Below are positions 29,671 to 39,977 of a DNA stretch of 64,000 nucleotides, one piece after another (position 1 is the first letter of the stretch; each line of letters opens with the position of its first letter). The stretch lies in NCBI RefSeq assembly GCF_000633635.1, contig NZ_AYPQ01000003.1:339694-403693 (forward strand), written 5' to 3'. The DNA comes from Enterococcus crotali. GTDB lineage: Bacteria; Bacillota; Bacilli; Lactobacillales; Enterococcaceae. Under the pieces are notes generated by a model. That model ran no database searches and had not been told where the DNA came from. It saw nothing but the letters and a program-made list of their open reading frames with translations. Made by a program: the position numbers and the translations under genes.

Positions 29671-31170
29671 ATGAATCCATTATTTCGTCGATTTAGCATT
29701 GTTTTATTTGTTCTCATTATCACAATAGGTATTCTTTTTATGTTTTTACCTCAATTTATTTGGGGCATTCTAACTTTGTTTGAAGCGCTGTCGATTTTGT
29801 TAAGTATGTATATTGTATTTAAAAGAAACGATGTAACTAGTGTAAAAGTTGCTTGGGTGCTTACGTTGTATTTTCTTCCGATCATTGGTTTGTTCATCTA
29901 TCTATTCTTTGGACGATCAAATTTAAAAAGCAATCTCGTACAACAGAAAGAGCAAGAGACTTTGGTTCATTATGTGCAAAGTATCAATAGAAACCAAGAA
30001 GTAGGATCAGTAAGTTTGTTGGAAGAAAGAAATGAGCGCTTATCTGGAAAGGCAGTGCTAAGTGGAAACGAATTTGATGTACTAACTGATGGGGAAGAGA
30101 CGTTTTCAGCTATTTTTGAAAGGTTAAATCAAGCAGAGGATCATATTCATTTGTTTTATTTTATAATCAAGGAAGATCAACTTGCAGAGCAACTTAGAAA
30201 AATCTTGATCAAAAAAGCCGCTGAAGGTGTCAAAGTTCGCTTTGGGGTGGATGGCTTAGGCTCTATAAAACTATCCAATGAGTATTTGGAGTCATTAAGA
30301 ATGGCCAAGATCGAGGTAGAAATTTTTAATCCGATCCGTTCGTTTTATCATCTTTCGAGAGCAAATTGGCGTAACCATAGAAAAGTGATTGTTATTGATG
30401 GAAAAGTCGGTTTTATAGGAGGATTGAATATAGGGAATGAATATCTAGGCATCACCCCTAAATTTTCACATTGGCGAGATACACATTTACAAATCACAGG
30501 ACCCTTAGTAACACAATTACAGGAAAGTTTTTTATATGATTGGCTGTATATGAAAAATAGTTCTGGAAGTGCCAATGTATTTCTATCTGAACGGTATTTT
30601 CCAGAGATGAGCGTCGGTAATGATACGGGACAAGTGATATACGGTGGACCTTATGATCAAGAGCGAGTGGTTCGGGATGTTCTGTTTAATTTGATCGATT
30701 CAGCAAAGGAAAAAGTCTCGATTGCCAGTCCGTACTTTGTTCCAGATGATGAAATGTTGGCGTTACTTAGAAGAGTTGCTCGTAATGGCGTCAAGGTTGA
30801 AGTGATCATTCCAGGAAAAGGTGACCGTAAATTATCTTATTATGGCAATGATTTTTACCTCGAGACACTGGTCAGTGCAGGGATCGATGTTTATAAATAT
30901 GATGATGCAGCTTTTTTACACTGTAAAGTAATGATTATTGATGAGGAGGTAGCGACAATCGGCTCCACAAATTTTGATATCCGTAGTTTTGATATCAATC
31001 ATGAAGTCTCAGCTATTTTGTATAATGGTCAAGCAATTCATAGACTAGTAGAAAATTTTAAAAGAGATCGAGACAATTCAAAGAAAATCACACTTCGTGA
31101 ATTAGCACAAAGAAGTACCTGGAAAAAAATCAAAGGGAAAATTTGTGGTTTGTTTGCCCCATTATTATAA
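29671..31170 (+). CDS. cls: Cardiolipin synthase
   Basis: Membrane phospholipase-D-superfamily enzyme condensing phosphatidylglycerols into cardiolipin. It has 499 residues: two N-terminal membrane spans (~8-28, 35-55) and a third around 65-80. Two HKD-type domains follow, NHRKVIVIDGKVGFIGGLN and HCKVMIIDEEVATIGSTN. Length and order match bacterial Cls. AAAGGAG precedes ATG. It is monocistronic. Cardiolipin synthases in enterococci are known for links to daptomycin tolerance; nothing here shows a mutation. Confidence 0.93.
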   Translation: MNPLFRRFSIVLFVLIITIGILFMFLPQFIWGILTLFEALSILLSMYIVFKRNDVTSVKVAWVLTLYFLPIIGLFIYLFFGRSNLKSNLVQQKEQETLVHYVQSINRNQEVGSVSLLEERNERLSGKAVLSGNEFDVLTDGEETFSAIFERLNQAEDHIHLFYFIIKEDQLAEQLRKILIKKAAEGVKVRFGVDGLGSIKLSNEYLESLRMAKIEVEIFNPIRSFYHLSRANWRNHRKVIVIDGKVGFIGGLNIGNEYLGITPKFSHWRDTHLQITGPLVTQLQESFLYDWLYMKNSSGSANVFLSERYFPEMSVGNDTGQVIYGGPYDQERVVRDVLFNLIDSAKEKVSIASPYFVPDDEMLALLRRVARNGVKVEVIIPGKGDRKLSYYGNDFYLETLVSAGIDVYKYDDAAFLHCKVMIIDEEVATIGSTNFDIRSFDINHEVSAILYNGQAIHRLVENFKRDRDNSKKITLRELAQRSTWKKIKGKICGLFAPLL

Positions 31171-31207
31171 TGGACTAATCATATTTACCGTGTTTTAAAA
31201 GCACTCA

Positions 31208-31216
31208 TGCTATACT
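31208..31216 (+). promoter_or_regulatory. Extended -10 promoter of the Mga-like gene
   Basis: TGCTATACT (TG-n-TATACT) lies 50 nt before the ATG; no good -35 is visible, as is common for extended -10 promoters. Confidence 0.5.
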
Positions 31217-31266
31217 ATTACAAACGAGTGTAACAAAGAGAACGACACTTCCAAGGGGGCAAAAAC

Positions 31267-32748
31267 ATGCGTAAATTGTATATGGATTTAGTCACAGATA
31301 AAAAAGCGATCCGGTTGATTCATTTGATTTATTTTTTAGCGGATACCTCTGATCTACTAACAATGGAAGATGTTGCTGCAAACCTGGGTGTGACGAAGAA
31401 AACGTTAAAGAGCGATTTAGCATTATTGCAGGAATACAGTCCTGAAATAGACGGCTTTGTGCAAGTAAAAAAAGAAACGATTATTTTTAATCGGGATAGT
31501 ACGTATACTATTGAAGAAATCTTATCAGATATTATTGACCAGCAACCGCTTTTTACATTACTTAGCGCTCTTTTAGACGGTGAAGAATATTCGATCGAAA
31601 CTTGGTGTGAGCGAATATGGTTGTCGGAACGAACATTAAGGCGTTATCTGCCTAATTTGACGGAAGTGTTAGAACGATACAATCTGACCTTACAGTTATC
31701 GCCTTTCTTAGCCCTAATTGGTGAAGAATCGAGTATTAGATATTTATACTTTGATTACACAAGTCAGCGTGGCTGGCGAGAAGAAGATGTTCACTTGGAT
31801 AAAATGATCCAAAAGTTTTATTACGAATTTCAAGAGTCTTTCTTGAATCAATATCAACGCGTGTTAACATTAGATGCTAATCGGGTAAAACTATGGCACC
31901 ATGTTATTTTACAAAGGGTCACGAAGCACTTATTTATCCCACCGAGAACAGACATAAAGCAAAAATATCCAATGACAGAGCGTTTTGATGTATTCTCTGA
32001 AATTTATGATCAGTTAATGAAAAAATATTTTTCTATTGAAAATATACCTTATGAAGAACATATTTATGCCTATGTTGTAACGTTGGCCAGTGTGATTTAT
32101 TTGCCTCCAGAAGGTGAAATCTATTCAATCAACCTTACTCGTAAACATTCATATGAAAATAAGTACAATACGGTTTTTGATTTTAATGGAAGTTTCCCGC
32201 TTGATCCTTTGAGAAGCAAGGAGATGTATCATTGTGTGAATTCATTTTTGGAAAATCTAAGTTTGCTTTCAAGAGTAACACCACTCTTTCAGCGTAATTC
32301 ATATGAGCTGAATCAATATGCGCAAACAGAGTTTCCTGAAATGTATCAAGCGTGTTTATCTAAATTAAAACAAGTAACATTAGCGCATGATGCACCACTA
32401 GTATATCCAGAAGATATTGCAACGAATCTGAGTTTGCTTTTCAGCTCTTATTTGATTGATACGACTATTGAAAATAACAAAAAGATTCTTTTAAGTATTT
32501 CTGGAGAAGCTTGTTATGTCCAACATTTGATCGCTTTGTTGAAAAAAAGAATCCCAGGGAATTTTGATATTGTTTGGGTATTTAATGAAAAGATTAATGA
32601 AGACTATGTAAAAAAAGAAGCAATCGATGTGATTATTTATAATCATGTAATGTTGATCCCAATCGACGGCTGCTTGAATATCAAAGTTTCTCAGTTCCCG
32701 GCAACAGGAGAATTAGAACGATTGACGAAAAAGTTATTCGAGCTTTAA
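31267..32748 (+). CDS. Mga-type helix-turn-helix transcriptional regulator
   Basis: A 493-residue DNA-binding regulator. The N-terminal winged HTH (~15-60, with MEDVAANLGVTKKTLKSDL) is followed by a second HTH (~95-135, with RIWLSERTLRRYLPNL). A long central PRD-like region and a C-terminal EIIB-like Rossmann end (KILLSISGEACYVQHLIALL onward) complete the protein. This is the architecture of Mga/AtxA-like regulators, in which PRD histidines can be phosphorylated by the PTS. It is convergent with the M20/MFS operon, so its target is not evident. Confidence 0.82.
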   Translation: MRKLYMDLVTDKKAIRLIHLIYFLADTSDLLTMEDVAANLGVTKKTLKSDLALLQEYSPEIDGFVQVKKETIIFNRDSTYTIEEILSDIIDQQPLFTLLSALLDGEEYSIETWCERIWLSERTLRRYLPNLTEVLERYNLTLQLSPFLALIGEESSIRYLYFDYTSQRGWREEDVHLDKMIQKFYYEFQESFLNQYQRVLTLDANRVKLWHHVILQRVTKHLFIPPRTDIKQKYPMTERFDVFSEIYDQLMKKYFSIENIPYEEHIYAYVVTLASVIYLPPEGEIYSINLTRKHSYENKYNTVFDFNGSFPLDPLRSKEMYHCVNSFLENLSLLSRVTPLFQRNSYELNQYAQTEFPEMYQACLSKLKQVTLAHDAPLVYPEDIATNLSLLFSSYLIDTTIENNKKILLSISGEACYVQHLIALLKKRIPGNFDIVWVFNEKINEDYVKKEAIDVIIYNHVMLIPIDGCLNIKVSQFPATGELERLTKKLFEL

Positions 32749-32764
32749 ACATAGAGTTAGAACG

Positions 32765-32801
32765 AAAAAGACGAGAGTGCTTTTCCATCTCGTCTTTTTT
32801 G
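32765..32801. terminator. Bidirectional rho-independent terminator
   Basis: AAAAAGACGAGA pairs with TCTCGTCTTTTT between the convergent Mga-like and M20 genes. Confidence 0.92.
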
Positions 32802-32807
32802 TTCTAT

Positions 32808-33953
32808 TTAGTTTAAAAATTGTTTTGCAATGTTTTCGTTGATCGTGATCATTTGGTAAAAGTCATTGATGTTCACAAATTCATTAGGTTGATGTGCATA
32901 TTTTGTTTCCCCAGGACCTAAAATCAAAATAGGCAATTCTTTTTTTACACGTTCAAATTGAGAACCGTCAGTATATCCTGTCATACCGAATGTATTTGCC
33001 GTTTTACCAGTAACGTCAGAAACAACTTTTTGGGTTAGTACAGTGAATGGATCGTCAAGTTCAGTTTTCATAGAAGGTAAATCATTGATGAACTCGATCT
33101 CTGCTTTAAAATCAGGAACGGTTGCTGTTAATTTATCCAGCATCTCTTTAAATTGTTGTTTTAATTCAGAATGATTTTGGGCTTTGATCGTCCGAATGTC
33201 GATTTCTACGGTACATTTATCGGGAACAACATTGGTTCCGTTACCACCATTGATAATATCTAAGCTGGAAGTTGAGGCACCTACTAAGTCATCTACAGAT
33301 TGAGAGAAATCAAAGGTTTCTTTAAAGGCATTCAAAACTAAAAGCATATGTTCGATCGCATTCACTCCTTGATCGGGCATTGAGCCATGAGCTGTTTTTC
33401 CGTAAGTTGTAATACGAGGCCATAAGGCACCTTTGTGAGCCACGCCAATCTCAACATTTGTAGGTTCACCGATCACTAATGCATCTAAATCATCTGCATA
33501 GCCTTTATCAACTAATTGACCAGAGCCGATAGCGCTCGTTTCTTCTCCAACAGTTGCTAAAAGTTTGATGGTTCCTTTAAAATTCGAGCCTGCTTCTTTT
33601 AAACGAATCATCGCAACAACTGCTGCAATCAAACCTGACTTCATATCACAGGTTCCGCGTCCATAGAGTAAACCATCTTTTTCAATTGCCGCAAAGGGAT
33701 CTTCATCCCAAGGAATCTCACCCACAGGAACAACGTCCATATGTCCAGAAAAACCTAGAACAGGACCTGCTTCATTGCCTTTTAGCGTTGCAACGAATTG
33801 ATTTCGTCCCTCGCTATATTCTACTTGCTCACAAGGAATCCCATGTTTTTCAAAAAGGGCTTGTAGTTTATCTGCAACTAATTTTTCTTTTCCTAAAATA
33901 CTTTTGATTTGAACGACTTCTTTTAATAATTGTAATGCGTCTTGATTATCCAT
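32808..33953 (-). CDS. M20-family deacylase (ArgE/DapE-like)
   Basis: Dizinc amidohydrolase of 381 residues. Motifs in order are GFSGHMDVVPVG (metal His, Asp), LYGRGTCDMKSG, VGEETSAIGSG (catalytic Glu and metal ligand), GEPTNVEIGVAHKG, and GYTDGSQF. This is the ArgE/DapE/acetylornithine-deacetylase pattern; the exact N-acyl substrate is unknown. No lysine or arginine biosynthesis genes are adjacent, so peptide or N-acyl-amino-acid scavenging is likely. It is the last gene of an operon with an MFS transporter and a second M20 enzyme. Confidence 0.88.
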   Translation of the reverse strand: MDNQDALQLLKEVVQIKSILGKEKLVADKLQALFEKHGIPCEQVEYSEGRNQFVATLKGNEAGPVLGFSGHMDVVPVGEIPWDEDPFAAIEKDGLLYGRGTCDMKSGLIAAVVAMIRLKEAGSNFKGTIKLLATVGEETSAIGSGQLVDKGYADDLDALVIGEPTNVEIGVAHKGALWPRITTYGKTAHGSMPDQGVNAIEHMLLVLNAFKETFDFSQSVDDLVGASTSSLDIINGGNGTNVVPDKCTVEIDIRTIKAQNHSELKQQFKEMLDKLTATVPDFKAEIEFINDLPSMKTELDDPFTVLTQKVVSDVTGKTANTFGMTGYTDGSQFERVKKELPILILGPGETKYAHQPNEFVNINDFYQMITINENIAKQFLN

Positions 33954-33966
33954 GAATGCTCTCTCC

Positions 33967-35367
33967 TTATACTTGTTTTTCTTTTGGAATAATAAATACG
34001 ATTGACCCTAAGGCTAAAACACAGAAAAGAATATTTGTCAGTAAACCGAATGTCGCTCCTTGAGTATAATTTCCTCCAGTACTAAGGCCGTTATAAACTG
34101 CAGCAGAAATGGCTACTCCTAATGCTCCGCCAAGAGAGCTGGCCATTTTATAAATACCGGAAGCGACGCCGGCTTTTTCATTTGGTACACTGGAGATCGC
34201 TGTGTCTGTAGAGGGTGTCGCATACATGCCAAGTCCCATTCCGAATAAACTATAACCAATAAAAACTAAGACGAAATAGGCAGTGCCTGTAACCATTGTT
34301 AACGCCATCAAACCAACACCTGTTCCAGAAAGAATCGTGCCCCATAACATTGGTTTTTTCGCGCCGATTGTTTGCAATAATTTTTCACCGATTCGAATCG
34401 TGATCAAAACCAGACACAAGTAACCGATCGATAACATTCCTGTTTTAGCAGAAGAAAGGCCGCGTCCTTGTTGAACATACGTATTGATAACGATCAAGGT
34501 GCCGGCCACAGCATTCAACAAGAAATTAGAAATCGTTGCACCAAGATAACCACGGTTTTCAAATAAAGAAAACTCAACAAAACTATTGTCGATCGCTTGT
34601 TCTACTTTATAAAAAGCAATCAGTCCTAAGATCACGACTACGGCTAAAATAAGCACGACTGGACTTGTCCAACCTAATTCAGATCCTTTAGAAACAACAA
34701 CGTTTAAAGCAACCATTGAAACGATAAATAAAAGTAACCCAATTGAGTCAAATTTACTATTGCTATTACTTACGACCTTACTTTCAGGTGTACCAAAGAT
34801 CAATAACGCACTACAAATCGAAACAATGATTGAAAAAATAAAGACATACCGCCAGCCTAAAGAACTAGCAATGGCGCCACCAAAGAACGAACATAAACCA
34901 GAGCCACCCCAAGAACCGATCGACCAATAACTTAGTGCTCGTTGACGGTCTTTGCCTTCATAATATGTTTTAACTAAGGCCATTGTTGCAGGCATGATAC
35001 AAGCAGCTGATAATCCTTGTAAAATACGACCACCGATAAATAAAATAGGTCCGTGTGCAATGACTAAAGCTGCTGAACCGATAACACTTAAAATAAGTCC
35101 AATATATGTTAATTTCATTCTGCCTAATTTATCCGCTAGACCACCGGCTACGACGATAAAAATACCAGAGAATAAACCAGTCATGGAGATTCCTATGTTT
35201 AAAACGCCAGAAGAAACACCTAAATCACTTTGTACGGCTGGCGCCATATTTAGTAAAGATTGAGCAAACAGCCAATAAGTCAAAACGCTTAACACGATGC
35301 CTATCAGTAATTTGTTTGTCCCTTTATATGTTGCAGCCTCTGCTGCTGTATGTGTTGTTGCTTTCAT
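33967..35367 (-). CDS. MFS transporter (DHA2/EmrB-like, 14 spans)
   Basis: A 466-residue membrane protein with about 14 hydrophobic spans. The DHA2-type N-terminal motif is GLADKLGRMKLTYIG. A GRILQGLSAACIMPATMALV segment corresponds to motif C of drug:proton antiporters. It lies between two M20 amidohydrolases with 2-13 nt spacing, so export or uptake of an N-acyl amino acid or its product is an attractive but unproven role. Confidence 0.87.
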   Translation of the reverse strand: MKATTHTAAEAATYKGTNKLLIGIVLSVLTYWLFAQSLLNMAPAVQSDLGVSSGVLNIGISMTGLFSGIFIVVAGGLADKLGRMKLTYIGLILSVIGSAALVIAHGPILFIGGRILQGLSAACIMPATMALVKTYYEGKDRQRALSYWSIGSWGGSGLCSFFGGAIASSLGWRYVFIFSIIVSICSALLIFGTPESKVVSNSNSKFDSIGLLLFIVSMVALNVVVSKGSELGWTSPVVLILAVVVILGLIAFYKVEQAIDNSFVEFSLFENRGYLGATISNFLLNAVAGTLIVINTYVQQGRGLSSAKTGMLSIGYLCLVLITIRIGEKLLQTIGAKKPMLWGTILSGTGVGLMALTMVTGTAYFVLVFIGYSLFGMGLGMYATPSTDTAISSVPNEKAGVASGIYKMASSLGGALGVAISAAVYNGLSTGGNYTQGATFGLLTNILFCVLALGSIVFIIPKEKQV

Positions 35368-35369
35368 GA

Positions 35370-36566
35370 TTAAACTCCTTCAGATAAATAATGTAAAACA
35401 GCTGCACCCATTGATTTTGCAGCAATCAATAAACAATCTTCATCAATATAAAATTTGGGATGATGGTGTGGATACATTGGTGTTCCTTCTTTATGCGCAC
35501 CAACGAAAAAGAAACAGCTTGGTCGCTCTTTAGCATAATAAGCAAAATCTTCAGAAGGGGTTTGTGGTCCACACTCAACTAATTGCTTCACTTCTGGAAT
35601 TTGCGCTTCATTCAATGCTTTAGCAACCATTTCAGTAGTTTTAGCATCGTTGACACAGACTGGGTAATCATTAGCGTAATCAAGTTCATAGCGGATGCCA
35701 AATGTTTGACAGATGCCGTCTAGAATTTGTTTGAATTCTTTTTCTACGATGGCGCGAGTTTCTTCTTTCATGATCCGTACATCGCCTTCAAGCGTCACAG
35801 AATCTTTGATAACATTGGCTGAACCTTTGCCGTCAAATGAACCGATTGTGACTGTTGCAGTATCGAAAGGATCAATTCTACGACTAACGATCGTTTGGAC
35901 AGCAGTGACAAATTGAGAAGCCGCTACGATCGTATCATTGGCATCTTGTGGCGTTGAACCGTGTCCGCCTTTTCCTTGCATCACGACTTTAAATGTTGCC
36001 CGACCAGTGTGAACAGGACCCGAATGATAAAGAACATCGCCAAGTGGCATCAAACTCATCACGTGAATTCCTAACACATGATCCACGCCGTCTAAACAAC
36101 CAGCTTCAATCATCCCTTTAGCGCCACCTGGCGGTACTTCTTCGGCAGGTTGGTGGATCACACGAATCGTGCCGGCTAATTGATCTTTTAATTCAATCAG
36201 GGAGTCAGCCAAAATCATCATATAAGCTGTGTGTCCATCGTGTCCGCAGGCGTGCATGACATTTGGCGTTTTTGAAGCAAATAGCAAACCAGTATCCTCT
36301 TGGATCGGCAACGCATCAAAATCTGCCCGAATCGCTAAGAAAGGCCCTTTTTTGCCACCATGAATGTCGACTAAAATACCATTACCACCGCCTACATTTG
36401 TTTGAACCTCACAGTCTTTTCCAGCGTAAAAATCAGCGATGTATTTTGCTGTTTCTGTTTCGTGAAAAGATAGTTCTGGATTCTCATGAAAATGTCGACG
36501 AATCTTGATCATATCTGCTTCTTTTTGTTTAAGTTTTGTAAATAATTGTGTCCGTAAATCATCCAT
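35370..36566 (-). CDS. M20-family amidohydrolase (HipO/IAA-amino acid hydrolase-like)
   Basis: A 398-residue enzyme of the M20D group. It carries IRADFDALPIQEDTGL, the metal-binding MHACGHDGHTA, the catalytic HQPAEEVPPGGAKGMI and GIHVMS. The C-terminal TPSEDFAYYAKERPSCFFFVGA region is typical for hippurate and N-acyl-amino-acid hydrolases. It is the promoter-proximal gene of the minus-strand trio. Divergent from it lies the AraC-GH39 gene. Confidence 0.9.
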   Translation of the reverse strand: MDDLRTQLFTKLKQKEADMIKIRRHFHENPELSFHETETAKYIADFYAGKDCEVQTNVGGGNGILVDIHGGKKGPFLAIRADFDALPIQEDTGLLFASKTPNVMHACGHDGHTAYMMILADSLIELKDQLAGTIRVIHQPAEEVPPGGAKGMIEAGCLDGVDHVLGIHVMSLMPLGDVLYHSGPVHTGRATFKVVMQGKGGHGSTPQDANDTIVAASQFVTAVQTIVSRRIDPFDTATVTIGSFDGKGSANVIKDSVTLEGDVRIMKEETRAIVEKEFKQILDGICQTFGIRYELDYANDYPVCVNDAKTTEMVAKALNEAQIPEVKQLVECGPQTPSEDFAYYAKERPSCFFFVGAHKEGTPMYPHHHPKFYIDEDCLLIAAKSMGAAVLHYLSEGV

Positions 36567-36715
36567 TTAAAATGCTCCTTTCAAATACACTACATATTCT
36601 ATGCTTAATTAAAAACTTCACAATGCTAGAAATTTCTAAATTTAAGAAGTCACTTTTAGACTATAGCGATTGGAAAATAAAAGACTATCAAACGGACAAT
36701 ATTTTCCTATTTAAG

Positions 36716-36724
36716 TGCTATAAT
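36716..36724 (+). promoter_or_regulatory. Extended -10 promoter of the AraC-GH39 gene
   Basis: TGCTATAAT, a perfect extended -10, lies 30 nt before the chosen ATG 36755; the -35 is poor. Confidence 0.55.
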
Positions 36725-36754
36725 GAGAAAGAAATAAACAAAAGAGGGAAAAAA

Positions 36755-39093
36755 ATGATTGTAAATGAAAATTATCAGATCGATTATCAACAGTTGCAGA
36801 TCGAAGAAAGTGCATTTTGCAAAGAAACGGCTATTTTGATCGTTTTAAAAGGCAGTATGTGTATAACTATAGAAGAAATAACAGATCAAATAAGCTCGGG
36901 GGAATTAGTCGTAATCAATACAGGAGATCATTTTCTTTTGACTCCTGATAGAGCACAAAGCTGTTCTTATTTGAAATTAAGTATCAATAGTGTGTTCTTC
37001 GCCGCTCAATTTCCTGCGTTTTTCTATACACACTTTGACTGTAGACCTATCCAAAAAGAACACGGAAAGATGCATGCAATCGCTGCTTTAAGAAGACAGG
37101 TTGCTGAATTATGTTTAGTTGAGTTTAATGAGGACCCTTCAAAACGACTTAAAATCACTTTATTTTTAACGCAAATCATCTTATCTCTTGTCCAACATTT
37201 TCAAAGAGAGGAAGTCACAGCGTATCATCCTTCTGACAATCAAAAATTAAGAGAGATTTTAGAATATATCGAAGAGCATTACCACGAAGGAATTTTATTA
37301 TCAGATGCGGCAGAACAATTTTTTATGTCGGAATCCTCGTTGTCGAAGTTTTTTAAGAAGGAAACGGGAGACTACTTTTCTCACTATGTGCGTACAGTTT
37401 GTGTTAAGCATAGTTTGTCCGAGCTGCTATACACGAAAAAAAGTGTGGAACAAATTGCCTTGGACAATGGGTTTAGCAATAGTAAGACCTATCGTCAACA
37501 CTTTAAAAAAGTTTTTAACGATTCCCCCACTAGCTATCGGTCATCTCACATAACGGAATCGAAAATACCGCAGAAAAGTAAGCAAGCTGTCAAAGTAACT
37601 GAGCTTCAAATCAAAGAAATCTTAGTACCGTTGTACAGTTATATGCAAATGGGGCTGGAGGAGTCACGCCCATCAGAATTAACAATAAAGACGAAGCAAC
37701 TGCATATTACGAAGGGGCAAATTGAGTCTGAGTATTTGAAAAAAGACATAATCATTCATGTTGGTTCGTGGGAAGCTTTAGCATCTAGGAAAATCCAAAC
37801 AGAAATTCTGGATATAAAGAAACAAATTGGAATCAAGTATATTAGTATCCAATCATTATTCACACAAATCCCTTTATCTGTACAGATTCATCAGGAGGCT
37901 GGGATGAATTCCTTTCCTGCCTTTGAGCAATGGGACTATATTTTGGCCTTTTTAGAAGAGGCACAGCTGGGTATCTTTTTTCAGTTATCACTTGGGGAAT
38001 TTAAACAACTTAATGGTAGAGTAAAAGACATTTGTCTTAAGTTTTTTCAACATATTCAAAATAAATTTGGCACCAAAATGACTGAGCAATGGAAGGTCAA
38101 TTGTCTATTTAAAAGTCAAAATCTTGCTGATTATTATTCTGAATTTCTAGAGGTGAAAAAGGGCTTATTTGAGGTTTCGCCTAAAATAGAAGTAGCGCAG
38201 AAATTCCTTTGCCAGACCCATTCTTTGAGCAAAAAGACTCAGAGCAAACACGATTTTTTTGTGAGACGATTGCGATAAACAGTGATTTTCTGTCCTTTTC
38301 TGCAGAGCCTAACTATGTATTTCAAAATTTAGACAGCCCTTTTCCAGATTTGAAAAATTATCATCAATACGTGCTGAATAAAACCTTGCATATCAAGCAC
38401 GTTTTGAAAGAATATGACATTCAACTACCATTGTATCTTACGGAATGGAACACATTGACTGGGATGACGAGAAATAGTAATGGCACATTCTTTAGAGGAG
38501 CGATTATTTTAAAAGATCTCTTAATGCTGGACACCTTAGTAGATGGTTTCGGTTTTTGGTTGAATATTGAATTGTATGAAAAACAGACACAAGATCGGCC
38601 GTTAAAAAATGATGGTTTAGAACTACTTCATTTTTATAGTGGGAAAAGACCTGTCTATTTTTGTTTATGGTTAGCTAGAAGAATAGCAGGATCAGTTTTA
38701 GCTCAAGGGGAAGAATATTTATTGACCTATCTGGACGGGAAGTATCAGCTGTTATTGTTGAATACAAATTATTTTGATCCTCATCTTTCTTCAGAGGAAG
38801 CGTTTCTGAAAAGTCAGGCAGTGGCTTTTGAAATAGAATTAACAAATGTTGAACCAGGCAACTATCAAATTAAGCAAATCGACTTTAACCGGCATAATGG
38901 CGCATTGTTTTATACGTATGAAGAGTTTCATAATGCAGATACACTTGATTTAGAGACGCAAAAATATGTTGTAGAGGGAACGCGACCGAAGATAAAGGTT
39001 TTTGATACTCAAATTAATGATATCTTTAACTATTATGCAACGCTAGATACGAATGGCATTGTACTACTAGAATTAACGCCAATTTTAGGATAA
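36755..39093 (+). pseudogene. AraC-type regulator fused to a GH39-like domain, broken by a 1-nt frameshift
   Basis: About 780 residues if joined. The N-terminal cupin-like sensor (~1-150) is followed by an AraC double HTH (~165-265, with LSDAAEQFFMSESSLSKFFK and IALDNGFSNSKTYRQHFKK) and a GH39-type barrel (~290-770). The first frame runs to 38278 but drifts to nonsense after ~38205; the GH39 continues in the -1 frame from LPDPFFEQKD at 38209. One extra T in CCTTTG restores AQKFLLPDPFFEQ. The nucleophile motif LTEWN is present, but the acid/base segment (usually WNEP) reads WKVNCLF, so the barrel is probably a sugar sensor. ATG 36755 has AGAGGG 6 nt upstream. Confidence 0.82.
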
Positions 39094-39173
39094 ATCAAAG
39101 GTCGTTTCCTTGACGAAAACTATCCTACTAGCTAGTATTTAGTTAGACAGGTAACTTGAGAGGGAGAAGTAAA

Positions 39174-39647
39174 ATGAGTATTTATGATTATCAAGTGAAA
39201 ACAACAAATGATGAGACTGTTTCGATGGAAGAGTATCGGGGAAAAGTGCTCCTGATCGTAAATACAGCGACGGGCTGCGGGTTTACACCTCAATATGAAG
39301 GACTAGAAGAGTTATATAAAAAATACCGTGAACAAGGCCTAGAAATTTTAGATTTTCCGTGCAATCAATTTGGACACCAAGCACCTGGTACGAATCAAGA
39401 AATTAGTGATTTTTGCCAATTGACGTATCAAACGACGTTTCAAACGTTTGGGAAAATCGATGTAAATGGTGAACAGACTGATCCATTGTATGATTATTTA
39501 AAAGGTGAAAAAGGTGGGCTGTTGGGTGGTGCGATCAAGTGGAACTTTACTAAGTTTTTAGTAGATCGTGAAGGCAATGTGGTCAAACGCTTTGCACCAA
39601 CTGTTGAACCAGAAAAAATTGCTGGAGATATTGAAAAACTGTTATAA
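39174..39647 (+). CDS. Glutathione peroxidase-like thiol peroxidase
   Basis: Cytoplasmic peroxidase of 157 residues. The peroxidatic Cys35 is in NTATGCGFTPQY (Cys in place of selenocysteine). FPCNQFGHQAPG carries the second conserved Cys and Gln, and WNFTKFLVDREG carries the catalytic Trp/Asn. The Cys in FPCNQ is typical of forms that use thioredoxin rather than glutathione. ATG 39174 with AGGGAG upstream is the start. It is monocistronic with a strong terminator. Confidence 0.93.
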   Translation: MSIYDYQVKTTNDETVSMEEYRGKVLLIVNTATGCGFTPQYEGLEELYKKYREQGLEILDFPCNQFGHQAPGTNQEISDFCQLTYQTTFQTFGKIDVNGEQTDPLYDYLKGEKGGLLGGAIKWNFTKFLVDREGNVVKRFAPTVEPEKIAGDIEKLL

Positions 39648-39723
39648 GTAATACTTTTTCAGTTCTTGATATCAATAATCATCTCATAGTATTATGGTTT
39701 TGCTAAGAAAGAACATAAAGAGC

Positions 39724-39761
39724 AAGCTCCTGGAGAATTCGACTCTCCAGGAGCTTTTTTT
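39724..39761 (+). terminator. Strong rho-independent terminator
   Basis: A 13-bp stem (39724-39736 with 39744-39756, core GCTCCTGGAGA/TCTCCAGGAGC) with a 7-nt loop and T7. Confidence 0.95.
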
Positions 39762-39977
39762 GACTAATGTAACCATATCTACTGTTACTTCTTGTACTTA
39801 TTATTCAGCAATACTCAAATAATGACAGTAAATTCACTTTTACGGATGTTTTGGCTTGGAATAAATTGAAACCCCTTACCAGTATAAAGATCGTATAAAG
39901 AACCAACCCCAACTTTAACACTATCTTTATATAAAATTTGATATCCTAATCTCATCAAATGAAGGAGAGGAATTTTG

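Noticed and set aside
37305-37553. 82-codon ORF inside the AraC domain
   Set aside because: It is an alternative frame of a well-supported AraC helix-turn-helix.
39648-39977. A c-di-AMP (ydaO) riboswitch upstream of kdp
   Set aside because: The region between the gpx terminator and kdpF is short and shows none of the conserved ydaO helices; no riboswitch could be supported.
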